Source: an uncultured Lachnospiraceae bacterium (lineage in GTDB: Bacteria > Bacillota_A > Clostridia > Lachnospirales > Lachnospiraceae). Taken from it: DNA of 8,433 nucleotides. The notes beneath the pieces are model-generated. The model ran no database searches and was not told where the DNA came from. It saw nothing but the letters and a program-made list of their open reading frames with translations. Below are positions 1 to 6,035 of this stretch, in pieces (the stretch's first letter is position 1; every line of letters starts with the position of its first letter). The position numbers and the translations under genes are program-made. Location: the NCBI GenBank assembly GCA_900553635.1, contig USDU01000099.1:1-8433 (forward strand), read 5' to 3'.

Positions 1-356
1 AAAAGCTGACCGGCGGAGAGGGTGCGAACGTTGTATTTAATACTACCCCGATTACGGCATTGACTTCTCAGGCCATTGAGATGACAGCTATGATGGGTCG
101 GATGGTTCAGTACAGCTCCATGCATCCGGATAACCCCATCGAGGTAAGCCCGAACTACATCCACAATTCCGAGATTATTATCACCGGTTCCAAGAGCCCC
201 AGCATCAAGGCCTTTGATACGTCTGCCCGCATTCTGTCCAAGAAGATTGTGGATCTGGCTCCGCTGTTGACTGAGAGCTATTCCATGGAAGAAGCGGACA
301 AGGCCTTTGAACGTGCCTTAAGTCCGGAGACTTACCGTGTTATGATTCGTTTTTAA
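1..356 (+). CDS. Zinc-type medium-chain alcohol/polyol dehydrogenase, C-terminal part (5' end outside window)
   Basis: The frame is open from base 3 to the TAA at 354-356, giving 117 residues with no start in the window that fits a whole protein. A TTG at base 60 is an internal codon. The fragment begins in the Rossmann region of an MDR enzyme (GGEGANVVFNTT, the strand that follows the nucleotide-binding fold). It then carries the typical hydrophobic strand GRMVQYSS, the segment NSEIIITGSK, and the C-terminal helix SMEEADKAFERAL that closes sorbitol/threonine dehydrogenase-like proteins. Such enzymes oxidise a secondary alcohol with NAD(P)+ in the cytoplasm and are usually about 340-350 residues, so roughly a third is visible. 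The zinc ligands and substrate pocket lie outside the window, so the substrate cannot be named. The aldolase gene 2 kb downstream makes a sugar-alcohol or sugar-phosphate substrate plausible. No terminator follows the stop. Confidence 0.8.
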   Translation, partial: KLTGGEGANVVFNTTPITALTSQAIEMTAMMGRMVQYSSMHPDNPIEVSPNYIHNSEIIITGSKSPSIKAFDTSARILSKKIVDLAPLLTESYSMEEADKAFERALSPETYRVMIRF

Positions 357-402
357 GACCCTCCTGCTCCTCCTGGTAAATGTATGCTTATGTTAGAAAG
401 TG

Positions 403-411
403 TGATACAAT
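403..411 (+). promoter_or_regulatory. Extended -10 promoter (TGATACAAT) for the kinase operon
   Basis: TG at 403-404 followed by one base and TACAAT (406-411) matches an extended -10 element of the vegetative sigma factor. The -35 position at 383-388 (TATGCT) is poor, as is common when TGn is present. The start point would fall near base 418, leaving a leader of about 34 bases. That start lies downstream of the left arm of the inverted repeat, so RNA from this promoter would keep the SD open. Confidence 0.5.
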
Positions 412-437
412 GATAAGAAAAAGACATAACGGACATC

Positions 438-443
438 AGGAGG
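438..443 (+). promoter_or_regulatory. Ribosome binding site AGGAGG setting the kinase start at 452
   Basis: A perfect AGGAGG sits 8 bases before ATG 452. It decides this start over the in-frame ATG at 380, which lies upstream of the promoter and has no SD. The site lies entirely within the right arm of the inverted repeat. Confidence 0.8.
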
Positions 444-451
444 AGCAGACA

Positions 452-1495
452 ATGGAAAAAGTGTATAAGTACAGCCGCGAGATCATCATCGTGACATTTC
501 TTCTGAATACGCTTGCGGAGCTGGCTATGATTATGTCCTTATATACGCCGGTTTATAAGAAAGCGCGGGTATTGGCAGCACAGCTTCAGCTGGAACATGC
601 AGCAGGGGCAGCACAGATTGTGGAGCAATATTACAAGACAGATTCTATCTGCATTGCGATTTGTCTGGCGCTGAATCTGGTTTTGATTCTTGTGATGTTT
701 GTGCTCCATGAAAATGATGTCATCAGCCGGGACCGCCTGGTCAAGCAGTATGAAGCCCAGCTGACAGAAAAGAATAACGAAGTAATGCGATATGCAAAAT
801 ATACATCGGTGGGACGTGTGACAACAGACATTATTCATCAGTGGAAACAGCCGCTGAACCGGCTGATGCTTTTAATTTCAAATCTGGAGGACAGCATTTT
901 AAGCGGCGAGGAAGACGAGGTTACGGTTCTGGAATTGTCCGGAGAGGCAAAAGAGACCGTCAGGCTGCTTTCGGATACCATCACGGAATTCCGCAGCGTG
1001 CTGGCACACGACGGCTGCAACAGCTTCTTCAGTCTGGAGGAAGCCGTGCAGTACGTGCTGAATATCTTCGCCACGAGAATCCGGGAAAATAACATTCTCT
1101 GCGAAGTGCGGATAGAGGCGGATTTGGAGATATTCGGGAAAAAGAGTATTTTGATTCAGGCTATTATGAATCTGGTGGATAATGCGGTGGATGCTATCGT
1201 GGAACGGGAAGAAGAGACAACAGAAAAAAACTGGATCGGCGTCATTGAGATTGAGGGAAGAGAGACAGCTGATGGCATCATACTGTCGGTTTGGGATAAC
1301 GCGGGAGGCATCAAAGAAAAGGATCAGAAAAAAATATTCGAGATGTACTGTTCCGGCAAAGGGGACAAGGGATCCGGATTGGGACTTCCAATAGCCAGAA
1401 ATACCATACGAAAAGATTTTCACGGGGATCTGACGGTTCAGAACAGAGGAGAGGGCGTAGAATTCCTGATTACTCTGCCGAAATATGGAGGGTGA
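452..1495 (+). CDS. Membrane sensor histidine kinase (HQWKQPL-type)
   Basis: This 347-residue kinase would autophosphorylate on histidine and pass the phosphate to the regulator encoded 3 bases downstream. Two membrane helices are seen, at about residues 10-33 and 65-86. They flank an outside loop of only about 30 residues, too small for a classic ligand-binding domain. A charged, probably coiled-coil linker (88-115) leads to the H-box TDIIHQWKQPLNRL with phospho-acceptor H129. The ATPase domain has the N-box MNLVDNAVDAI (N240, N244), the G1 box WDNAGGI (D282), an F-box-like IFEMYCSGK, and the G2 box GSGLGLPIAR (307-316). No PAS, HAMP or Cache domain is visible. The H-box has Gln at the two positions that often carry Glu/Asp and Asn/Thr, as in other HQW(R/K)QP kinases. 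The start is fixed by AGGAGG at 438-443. The signal is unknown; membrane stress, or sensing through the membrane helices or a partner, is possible. Confidence 0.9.
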   Translation: MEKVYKYSREIIIVTFLLNTLAELAMIMSLYTPVYKKARVLAAQLQLEHAAGAAQIVEQYYKTDSICIAICLALNLVLILVMFVLHENDVISRDRLVKQYEAQLTEKNNEVMRYAKYTSVGRVTTDIIHQWKQPLNRLMLLISNLEDSILSGEEDEVTVLELSGEAKETVRLLSDTITEFRSVLAHDGCNSFFSLEEAVQYVLNIFATRIRENNILCEVRIEADLEIFGKKSILIQAIMNLVDNAVDAIVEREEETTEKNWIGVIEIEGRETADGIILSVWDNAGGIKEKDQKKIFEMYCSGKGDKGSGLGLPIARNTIRKDFHGDLTVQNRGEGVEFLITLPKYGG

Positions 1496-1498
1496 GTT

Positions 1499-2275
1499 AT
1501 GGATAAGAAAAGCTATCTTTCAAATCTCAGAGTATTGTTGGTAGAGGACGATCTGGATACCTTACGTCAGATGGAAATCATGCTTCGCAGACGGTGCGGC
1601 AAGGTCTATACGGCCAATAACGGAAAGCTGGGAATTAAGGCGTACGAAAGCGTGGATCCGGATGTGATTATTACGGATTTGAAGATGCCGCTGATGGGCG
1701 GAATTGAGATGAGCCGGAAGATTCGGGAAACGGATCGGGAGACGCCGATTATTATTACGACGGCCTTTGACGATAAGGAGGTCATTTTGAAAGCAGTCGA
1801 TGTGGGCATCAACAAGTACATTGTAAAGCCCATCGACACGGAGGCCCTTCTGGGCGCACTCAGTGAGGTATCAGTTCAGGTGCTGAAGATTCAGGACGGA
1901 ATCCTGACGGGATCCGGACTGATTGTGGACAGAGAGGAAAAACTGAAAAAGGAGGCGGATATCAAGCAGATTTTTGCTACGCTTCTGAAAGAGGAGACAG
2001 GAAAGGGACCGCAGGTCGTAAAAGTATTTATTCAGGGAACCATTGTGAAGGTCACGCTGGATTCAGTTCTGACGAAAATGGAACTGAGCATGATAGCCAA
2101 TGAGAAGAATTACCGCATGATCAGCTACACAAGAGAGGTATTCTACCTGGATCGGAAAGAGCGGATGGAAAAGGCCATGTCCGGGCAGCTGGGAATGGAT
2201 GTGATGCTCCGGCATGTGACCTGCAACGCGAAAGAAAACAGGGACGACCTGCAGTTTGAACTTAAGATTTATTAG
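1499..2275 (+). CDS. Response regulator with MpsC/DUF2294-like output domain
   Basis: Residues 9-125 form a complete receiver: acidic pocket E16-D17-D18, phospho-acceptor D60 in IITDLKMPLMGG, switch Thr88 in ITTAF, and K110-P111. A linker (126-153) leads to a second domain at about 154-258. This domain carries ETGKGPQVVKVFIQG, then IVKVTLDSVLTKMEL, then an Arg-rich helical part and a final strand LQFELKIY. That order matches the DUF2294/MpsC family as I remember it, whose core is GKGP, a short beta pair, then LT..E. MpsC belongs to the staphylococcal MpsABC membrane-potential and inorganic-carbon system. No helix-turn-helix, LytTR, GGDEF or other common output is present, so action through protein contact rather than DNA is inferred. 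The SD GGAGGG (1487-1492) overlaps the end of the kinase gene, and only 3 bases separate stop and start, suggesting translational coupling. The receiver call is firm; the output-domain name is likely but unverified. Confidence 0.88.
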   Translation: MDKKSYLSNLRVLLVEDDLDTLRQMEIMLRRRCGKVYTANNGKLGIKAYESVDPDVIITDLKMPLMGGIEMSRKIRETDRETPIIITTAFDDKEVILKAVDVGINKYIVKPIDTEALLGALSEVSVQVLKIQDGILTGSGLIVDREEKLKKEADIKQIFATLLKEETGKGPQVVKVFIQGTIVKVTLDSVLTKMELSMIANEKNYRMISYTREVFYLDRKERMEKAMSGQLGMDVMLRHVTCNAKENRDDLQFELKIY

Positions 2276-2291
2276 TCGGGAGGATAAGCTT

Positions 2292-3122
2292 ATGTATATT
2301 TCTATGATAGAACTGATGAAAAAAGCGAGAGAAGGACATTACTGTGTGCCGGCGATAGCAGTGGAAAATGAGCATTCCGTGCGGGCGGCGATTCAGGCGG
2401 CTGAGGAAAAAAAATCTCCGCTGATCATGATTGCACTATATAAAGTAAACCCGGATATCCATTATTTTGGAAGAATTGTGGAAGATCTGGCTATCCGCGC
2501 GAAGGTGCCGGTGGCCATGTGCCAGGATCATGGCGGAACCTACGCGGAGGCCATGTGGGCCATACGCGCGGGCTTTACCGACGTGATGGTGGATCGTTCG
2601 ACCCTTCCCTTTGAGGAAAATATCGCCCAGGTAAGCGAGATTGTAAAGGTAGCGCATGCAGTAGGCGTGGGCGTAGAAGCAGAGCTGGGTCATGTGGGTA
2701 TGGCAAATCAGTACGAGACGGACGGAACCGGTGGCTTCACCGTTCCGGAGGAAGCAATTGAATTCGTAGAGCGGACAGGCGTGGACGCTCTGGCGGTCGC
2801 TATCGGAACAGCTCACGGCGTATACAGCGGCGTGCCGAAGCTCCAGTTTGATTTGCTGGCAGAGCTCCGGGAAAAGGTTCCGGTTCCGTTGGTACTGCAT
2901 GGGGGCTCCGGTACCGGAGACGAGAACCTGAAGAAGGCCTGCCAGATGGGCATCTGCAAGCTGAATATCTCCAATGACCTGAAACGGGGCGCGATTGCGA
3001 ACCTGAACGAGAAGTGCAAGGACGGCATGGGCGCTTACGCCATGTATCCGCTGCTGTATGAAGGCTACAAGAACGTGGCGGCCCATTATATGACGCTGTG
3101 CGGTTCAGAAGGAAAAGCATGA
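2292..3122 (+). CDS. Class II (zinc) ketose-bisphosphate aldolase family protein
   Basis: This 276-residue TIM-barrel enzyme is close to the roughly 285 residues of GatY/KbaY/FbaA relatives, which cleave a ketose 1,6-bisphosphate to dihydroxyacetone phosphate and an aldehyde in the cytoplasm. Visible motifs are CQDHGG (catalytic D79, zinc ligand H80), AGFTDVMVDRSTLPFEENI (94-112), VEAELGHVG (128-136, E131), GTAHGVYSG (172-180, zinc ligand H175), and VLHGGSGTG (201-209, zinc ligand H203). The phosphate-binding strand is KLNISNDL (223-230). The usual HLDH is CQDH here, and the usual KVNV..E/D is KLNISND, so substrate preference may differ from FbaA. The start at 2292 has GGGAGG at 2278-2283; the longer frame from TTG 2256 overlaps the regulator gene and has no SD. 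It lies 16 bases after the regulator stop and is probably co-transcribed with it. Whether the substrate is fructose, tagatose or another phosphorylated sugar cannot be told. Confidence 0.88.
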   Translation: MYISMIELMKKAREGHYCVPAIAVENEHSVRAAIQAAEEKKSPLIMIALYKVNPDIHYFGRIVEDLAIRAKVPVAMCQDHGGTYAEAMWAIRAGFTDVMVDRSTLPFEENIAQVSEIVKVAHAVGVGVEAELGHVGMANQYETDGTGGFTVPEEAIEFVERTGVDALAVAIGTAHGVYSGVPKLQFDLLAELREKVPVPLVLHGGSGTGDENLKKACQMGICKLNISNDLKRGAIANLNEKCKDGMGAYAMYPLLYEGYKNVAAHYMTLCGSEGKA

Positions 3123-3161
3123 GAAGCCGGAAGCTGATTGCACCGGATTGGGAAAAACGAT

Positions 3162-3449
3162 ATGAAATATGCATATTTAATTATGGGACGTTACGATGAA
3201 AAAACGGACAGAGCAGAAATTCAGGATGGAAAAGCCCGGATTGTGGGGGTGAAGGATCTGGAAACAGCCTGCACAGTGGCGAACGAGCTGATAAAAGAAG
3301 GCGTAAATTGTATTGAGCTGTGCGGCGGTTTTGGCTCTGCAGGAGCGAAGGCAATCATAGAAGCCACCGGAAATGAGATCCCGATTGGATATATAACGCA
3401 TCTGCCGGAGCAGGACGAATTGTACGCAAAGGTATTTTCTAAAAAGTAG
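3162..3449 (+). CDS. Small DUF6506-like conserved protein
   Basis: This 95-residue protein begins MKYAYLIMGRYD and has an alternating strand-helix pattern. Strand 2-8 is followed by a charged turn, then GKARIVGVKDL, helix ETACTVANELIKEG, strand VNCIELCGGFG, helix AGAKAIIEATG, strand PIGYITHL, and a closing helix EQDELYAKVF. C81-G82-G83 lie in CGGFG (counted from the upstream frame; residues 57-61 of this start) and together with H77 are the only obvious candidate functional residues. No signal peptide or membrane helix is seen. I recognise it as resembling the DUF6506 family, whose function I do not know. ATG 3162 was chosen over TTG 3138 because the protein then starts on its first strand; its SD is weak (GGGA, 3150-3153). 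It follows the aldolase by 39 bases without a promoter or terminator, so it is likely the last gene of the kinase-regulator-aldolase transcript. Confidence 0.75.
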   Translation: MKYAYLIMGRYDEKTDRAEIQDGKARIVGVKDLETACTVANELIKEGVNCIELCGGFGSAGAKAIIEATGNEIPIGYITHLPEQDELYAKVFSKK

Positions 3450-3463
3450 TCCCGGATTTCCCG

Positions 3464-3492
3464 TTGCTTTTTAGCTGTAAAACAACTATAAT
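3464..3492 (+). promoter_or_regulatory. Sigma-A type promoter for the carbamate kinase gene
   Basis: TTGCTT (3464-3469) and a perfect TATAAT (3487-3492) are separated by exactly 17 bases, in the 77-base gap between genes. The start point would be near 3499, leaving a leader of about 28 bases with GAGG (3514-3517) nine bases before ATG 3527. It makes the carbamate kinase and following membrane protein a separate transcription unit, although no terminator separates it from the upstream genes. Confidence 0.7.
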
Positions 3493-3526
3493 AACCCTAA
3501 AGTCTAATACAGCGAGGTAACGGATT

Positions 3527-4468
3527 ATGGAAAAGAAAAAAGTAGTAGTTGCTTTGGGACATAAAGCACTGGGAACCACATTGCCGGAGCAGCAGGTGGC
3601 AGTAAAGAATGCGGCGAAAGCTATCGCAGATCTGGTGGAGGAGGGCTGTCAGGTAGCCATCAGCCACAGCAACGCGCCCCAGGTGGGCATGATTCATACG
3701 GCTCTCAATGAGTTCGGAAAAGAGCACGAAAATTACACCTTCGCGCCCATGTCGGTCTGCTCGGCCATGAGCCAGGGCTATATCGGATATGACCTGCAGA
3801 ACGCCATCCGGGAGGAGCTTCTGGGAAGAGGCATTCTGAAGACCGTCAGCACCATCATTACCCAGGTAGTGGTAGATCCCTACGACGAGGCATTTGCGGA
3901 GCCTATCAAGGTGATTGGCCGTTATATGACAAAAGAAGAGGCTGAGGCAGAAGAAGAGAAGGGCAACTTTGTAGTGGAGGAAGAAGGCAAGGGCTTCCGC
4001 CGTGTGGTTGCTGCTCCGAAGCCCACGGATATTGTGGAAATCGACGCGATCCGCACACTGCTGGACGCGGATCAGGTAGTCATCGCCTGCGGAGGCGGCG
4101 GAATTCCGGTGCTTCGCCAGCGCGGCCACTTAAAGGGTGCCAGCGCCGTCATTGAGAAGGATTATGCCAGCGGAAAACTGGCGGAGCTTCTGGATGCGGA
4201 CATGCTGATGATTCTGACCGGAGAGAATAAGATCTGTATCAATTATGGTACAGACCGTGAGAAAGAGCTGGATAAGGTAACACCGGAAGAAGTGGAGTCC
4301 TACGCGGCAGCAGGACAGTTTCCGCGGGCGTCCGTACTTCCGAAGATGGCGGCAGGCGCTTCCTTTGTGGCAGGCCGTCCGGGCCGGGTGGCGGTGATTG
4401 CGGATCTGGCGAAGGCAAAAGAGGCCCTTCACGAGAAGACCGGAACAATTATCAGAGAGGCAAAGTAA
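3527..4468 (+). CDS. arcC: Carbamate kinase family protein with atypical N-terminal glycine loops
   Basis: At 313 residues this has the usual length and amino-acid kinase fold of carbamate kinase, which makes ATP from carbamoyl phosphate and ADP in fermentative arginine, agmatine or purine/ureide breakdown. Family motifs seen are K128 in KVIGRY, the RRVVAAPKP segment (158-166) followed by IVEIDAI, ACGGGGIPV (187-195), VIEKDYASGKLAEL (K211, D212), LPKM (K273) and the C-terminal GKxGT-like KTGTII. Two loops differ from the textbook enzyme: VVALGGNAL is VVALGHKAL (7-15), and SHGNGPQVG is SHSNAPQVG (46-54). I recall relatives with the same loops in clostridia, so this looks like a subfamily rather than decay, but turnover of carbamoyl phosphate is not assured. 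No arginine deiminase or carbamoyltransferase gene is in the window. It has its own promoter and is followed 3 bases later by a membrane protein gene. Confidence 0.85.
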   Translation: MEKKKVVVALGHKALGTTLPEQQVAVKNAAKAIADLVEEGCQVAISHSNAPQVGMIHTALNEFGKEHENYTFAPMSVCSAMSQGYIGYDLQNAIREELLGRGILKTVSTIITQVVVDPYDEAFAEPIKVIGRYMTKEEAEAEEEKGNFVVEEEGKGFRRVVAAPKPTDIVEIDAIRTLLDADQVVIACGGGGIPVLRQRGHLKGASAVIEKDYASGKLAELLDADMLMILTGENKICINYGTDREKELDKVTPEEVESYAAAGQFPRASVLPKMAAGASFVAGRPGRVAVIADLAKAKEALHEKTGTIIREAK

Positions 4469-4471
4469 TTT

Positions 4472-5968
4472 ATGTCTGCGAAGATACAGAAGATATGCGT
4501 CGGCTTATTTTCCGGCGGAGCGGCACTGGTGTGGCTGCGGGTCTGCTATATGGCCGCAGTTTCCTTAAATGAGACAAAGAAAATCGGTCTTCTGGCCCTG
4601 GGGCTTCTGGTGGTTTTCCTGCTTTTGACATTTCTGACAGAGAAATTGTCCGGGCGGCTTAAAAATGAAAAAAGATTCTGGCGGGGAGCGTCTCTGACGC
4701 TCCTGCTTTTGATGGCGGCAGGATTACTCTATTGCGGCTTACAGCTTCGGGTTTACCCGGGCTGGGATTTCGGCTCCGTCTACCAGGGAGCGGTGGAAAT
4801 TGCGGAGGACGGCGCGTTTTCTGAAAGCAGCAACTGGTATTTTACTACCTATCCCAATAATGTGGCAGTCTGCATGTTCCTGGCTGTATTTTTTAAAATA
4901 TTCGGGGGCTTATGCTCCTACATTACCCTGGGCGTGCTGCTGAATGTGGGTCTGATTGTGCTGGGCGTTGCGTTTCTGTTCCTGCTGGCTGAACAGCTCT
5001 ATGGCGGTCGAATGGCATGGCTGGCTCTGGCAGCCTGCGCCTGCTTTCTGCCCTTCTATATGCATAGCGCGATTTTTTATACGGATACCTTTGCCCTGCC
5101 CTTCGTGACAGGATGTTTTCTGTCCTATCAGCTTCGGAAGAAGGACGCTCGGTTCCTGCTTCTGACGGCAGCCGTGCTTGCGGTGGGATATAAGGTAAAG
5201 GGAAGCCTGGGCGTGATTCTGATAGCGCTTCTGATTCATATCTGGCTGGAAAAGGAGAAAGCGGCGGAACGGATGAAAAAGAGCTTATTGCTTCTAATCC
5301 CGTTTCTGGCTCTGGTAGGAGCGCTTACGGTAATTCCGCAGAAAATGCCCTTTTTTGACGCGACGGATTCCTATCAAAATGAATTCCCGGTGGAGCACTG
5401 GCTGGCGCTTGGACTGACCGGCGTGGGCGGCTACGACGCCAACGTGTACTGGATGACGGCTTCTGTGGAGGGAAAAGCGGAAAAACAGGAAACAGATCGT
5501 ACATATATCAAAGAGAAACTGGAAGAATATGGAAGCAAAGGCCTGCGCCAGCATCTGGACAGCAAGATTGTATTTACCTGGGGCGACGGCGTATATTTCG
5601 CTCCCGAGAAGCTGAAGCGGGATCCTCTGCGGGAGAGCTGGCTTCATTCCTGGTTCCTGTATGACGGCGTGGATTACGCGAAAACTTACCGGTATTGCAA
5701 TGCAGTACAGCTTCTTCTGCTTGGCGGAATCCTCTTGTCGCTGCTTGTGAATTTCTTCGGGAAATGCGAAACACGGGAGATACAGGCCATGCAGATAGCA
5801 GTCTTCGGCCTGTTCCTGTTCCTGCTGATCTGGGAAACCCGCTCCCGTTATCTTGTGAATTTTGTCCCGATATTCATTTTGCTGGGGATAGACGGAATTC
5901 AGGAAATCTGTTCTCTGCTTCCGATGAAAAAAAACGGGCAAATGAAAACAGAAAAACCGGATAAATAA
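4472..5968 (+). CDS. Multi-spanning GT-C fold glycosyltransferase-like membrane protein
   Basis: This 498-residue protein has about 11-13 membrane helices, the first at about residues 8-30, 37-56 and 72-91. A GT-C pattern is seen. After the third hydrophobic segment comes a loop with YPGWDFGSVYQGAVEIAEDG (95-114; W98-D99 as the likely catalytic acid position), then TTYPNN (125-130). A second acidic segment, YTDTFALP (203-210), falls between helices. A soluble region of about 120 residues (289-410) precedes the last helices. Near the end WETRSRYLVNFVP (454-466) is a motif common in ArnT/PMT-like lipid-phosphate-sugar transferases. Such enzymes move a sugar from a polyprenyl phosphate onto a surface glycan, teichoic acid, lipid or protein on the outer face; the acceptor is unknown. 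The gene lies 3 bases after the carbamate kinase stop, with a weakish SD (AGAGAGG, 4454-4460), so co-transcription is likely although the functions look unrelated. The tail is rich in Lys. Confidence 0.75.
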   Translation: MSAKIQKICVGLFSGGAALVWLRVCYMAAVSLNETKKIGLLALGLLVVFLLLTFLTEKLSGRLKNEKRFWRGASLTLLLLMAAGLLYCGLQLRVYPGWDFGSVYQGAVEIAEDGAFSESSNWYFTTYPNNVAVCMFLAVFFKIFGGLCSYITLGVLLNVGLIVLGVAFLFLLAEQLYGGRMAWLALAACACFLPFYMHSAIFYTDTFALPFVTGCFLSYQLRKKDARFLLLTAAVLAVGYKVKGSLGVILIALLIHIWLEKEKAAERMKKSLLLLIPFLALVGALTVIPQKMPFFDATDSYQNEFPVEHWLALGLTGVGGYDANVYWMTASVEGKAEKQETDRTYIKEKLEEYGSKGLRQHLDSKIVFTWGDGVYFAPEKLKRDPLRESWLHSWFLYDGVDYAKTYRYCNAVQLLLLGGILLSLLVNFFGKCETREIQAMQIAVFGLFLFLLIWETRSRYLVNFVPIFILLGIDGIQEICSLLPMKKNGQMKTEKPDK

Positions 5969-5972
5969 GGAA

Positions 5973-6017
5973 AACAAAAATGAGTACAGGATGTGAAAAT
6001 CCCGTACTCATTTTTTT
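5973..6017. terminator. Bidirectional intrinsic terminator between convergent genes
   Basis: TGAGTACAGG (5981-5990) pairs with CCCGTACTCA (6001-6010), with one A-C mismatch, around a 10-base loop. Seven T residues (6011-6017) follow on the + strand. On the - strand the complement of the A-rich stretch 5971-5980 gives a U-rich tail. It lies between the + strand stop at 5968 and the - strand stop at 6036 and can serve both. Confidence 0.88.
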
Positions 6018-6035
6018 GCTAAGCAAACGTATCAT

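Larger units (their letters stand above)
364..448 (+). repeat. Long inverted repeat pairing an anti-SD arm with the kinase gene SD
   Basis: CTGCTCCTCCTG (364-375) is the exact reverse complement of CAGGAGGAGCAG (437-448). The stem can grow by one G-U and one U-A pair (376-377 with 435-436). A smaller second stem, TTATGT (388-393) with ACATAA (424-429), lies inside. The right arm contains the whole SD (438-443) of the histidine kinase gene. No T run follows the right arm, so this is not an intrinsic terminator. In an RNA reading through from the dehydrogenase gene, the ribosome site would be masked. The pairing is seen directly; the regulatory role is inferred. Confidence 0.6.

Noticed and set aside
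380..451. Longer start for the histidine kinase at ATG 380
   Set aside because: It has no SD, lies upstream of the -10 element at 406-411, and the added 24 residues look unlike a membrane protein start. ATG 452 has a perfect AGGAGG.
899..1423. Long antisense open frame (174 codons) opposite the kinase gene
   Set aside because: This is a codon-bias shadow of the kinase gene. The translation is low in family-like features and no SD or promoter supports it.
2256..2291. TTG start of the aldolase frame inside the regulator gene
   Set aside because: There is no SD at this TTG and it adds 12 residues not typical of the family. ATG 2292 has GGGAGG at the right distance.
2436..3086. Antisense open frame (216 codons) opposite the aldolase
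   Set aside because: The + strand frame has all aldolase motifs; the opposite frame has none and no initiation signals.
3439..3474. Inverted repeat CTAAAAAG / CTTTTTAG after the DUF6506-like gene
   Set aside because: It is only an 8-base A/T-rich stem with a 20-base loop and no T run after it, and it overlaps the -35 element of the next promoter. It is not convincing as a terminator.
5294..5977. Antisense open frame (227 codons) opposite the end of the first GT-C gene
   Set aside because: It is a shadow of a membrane protein gene and would begin within the bidirectional terminator region. It has no recognisable domain.
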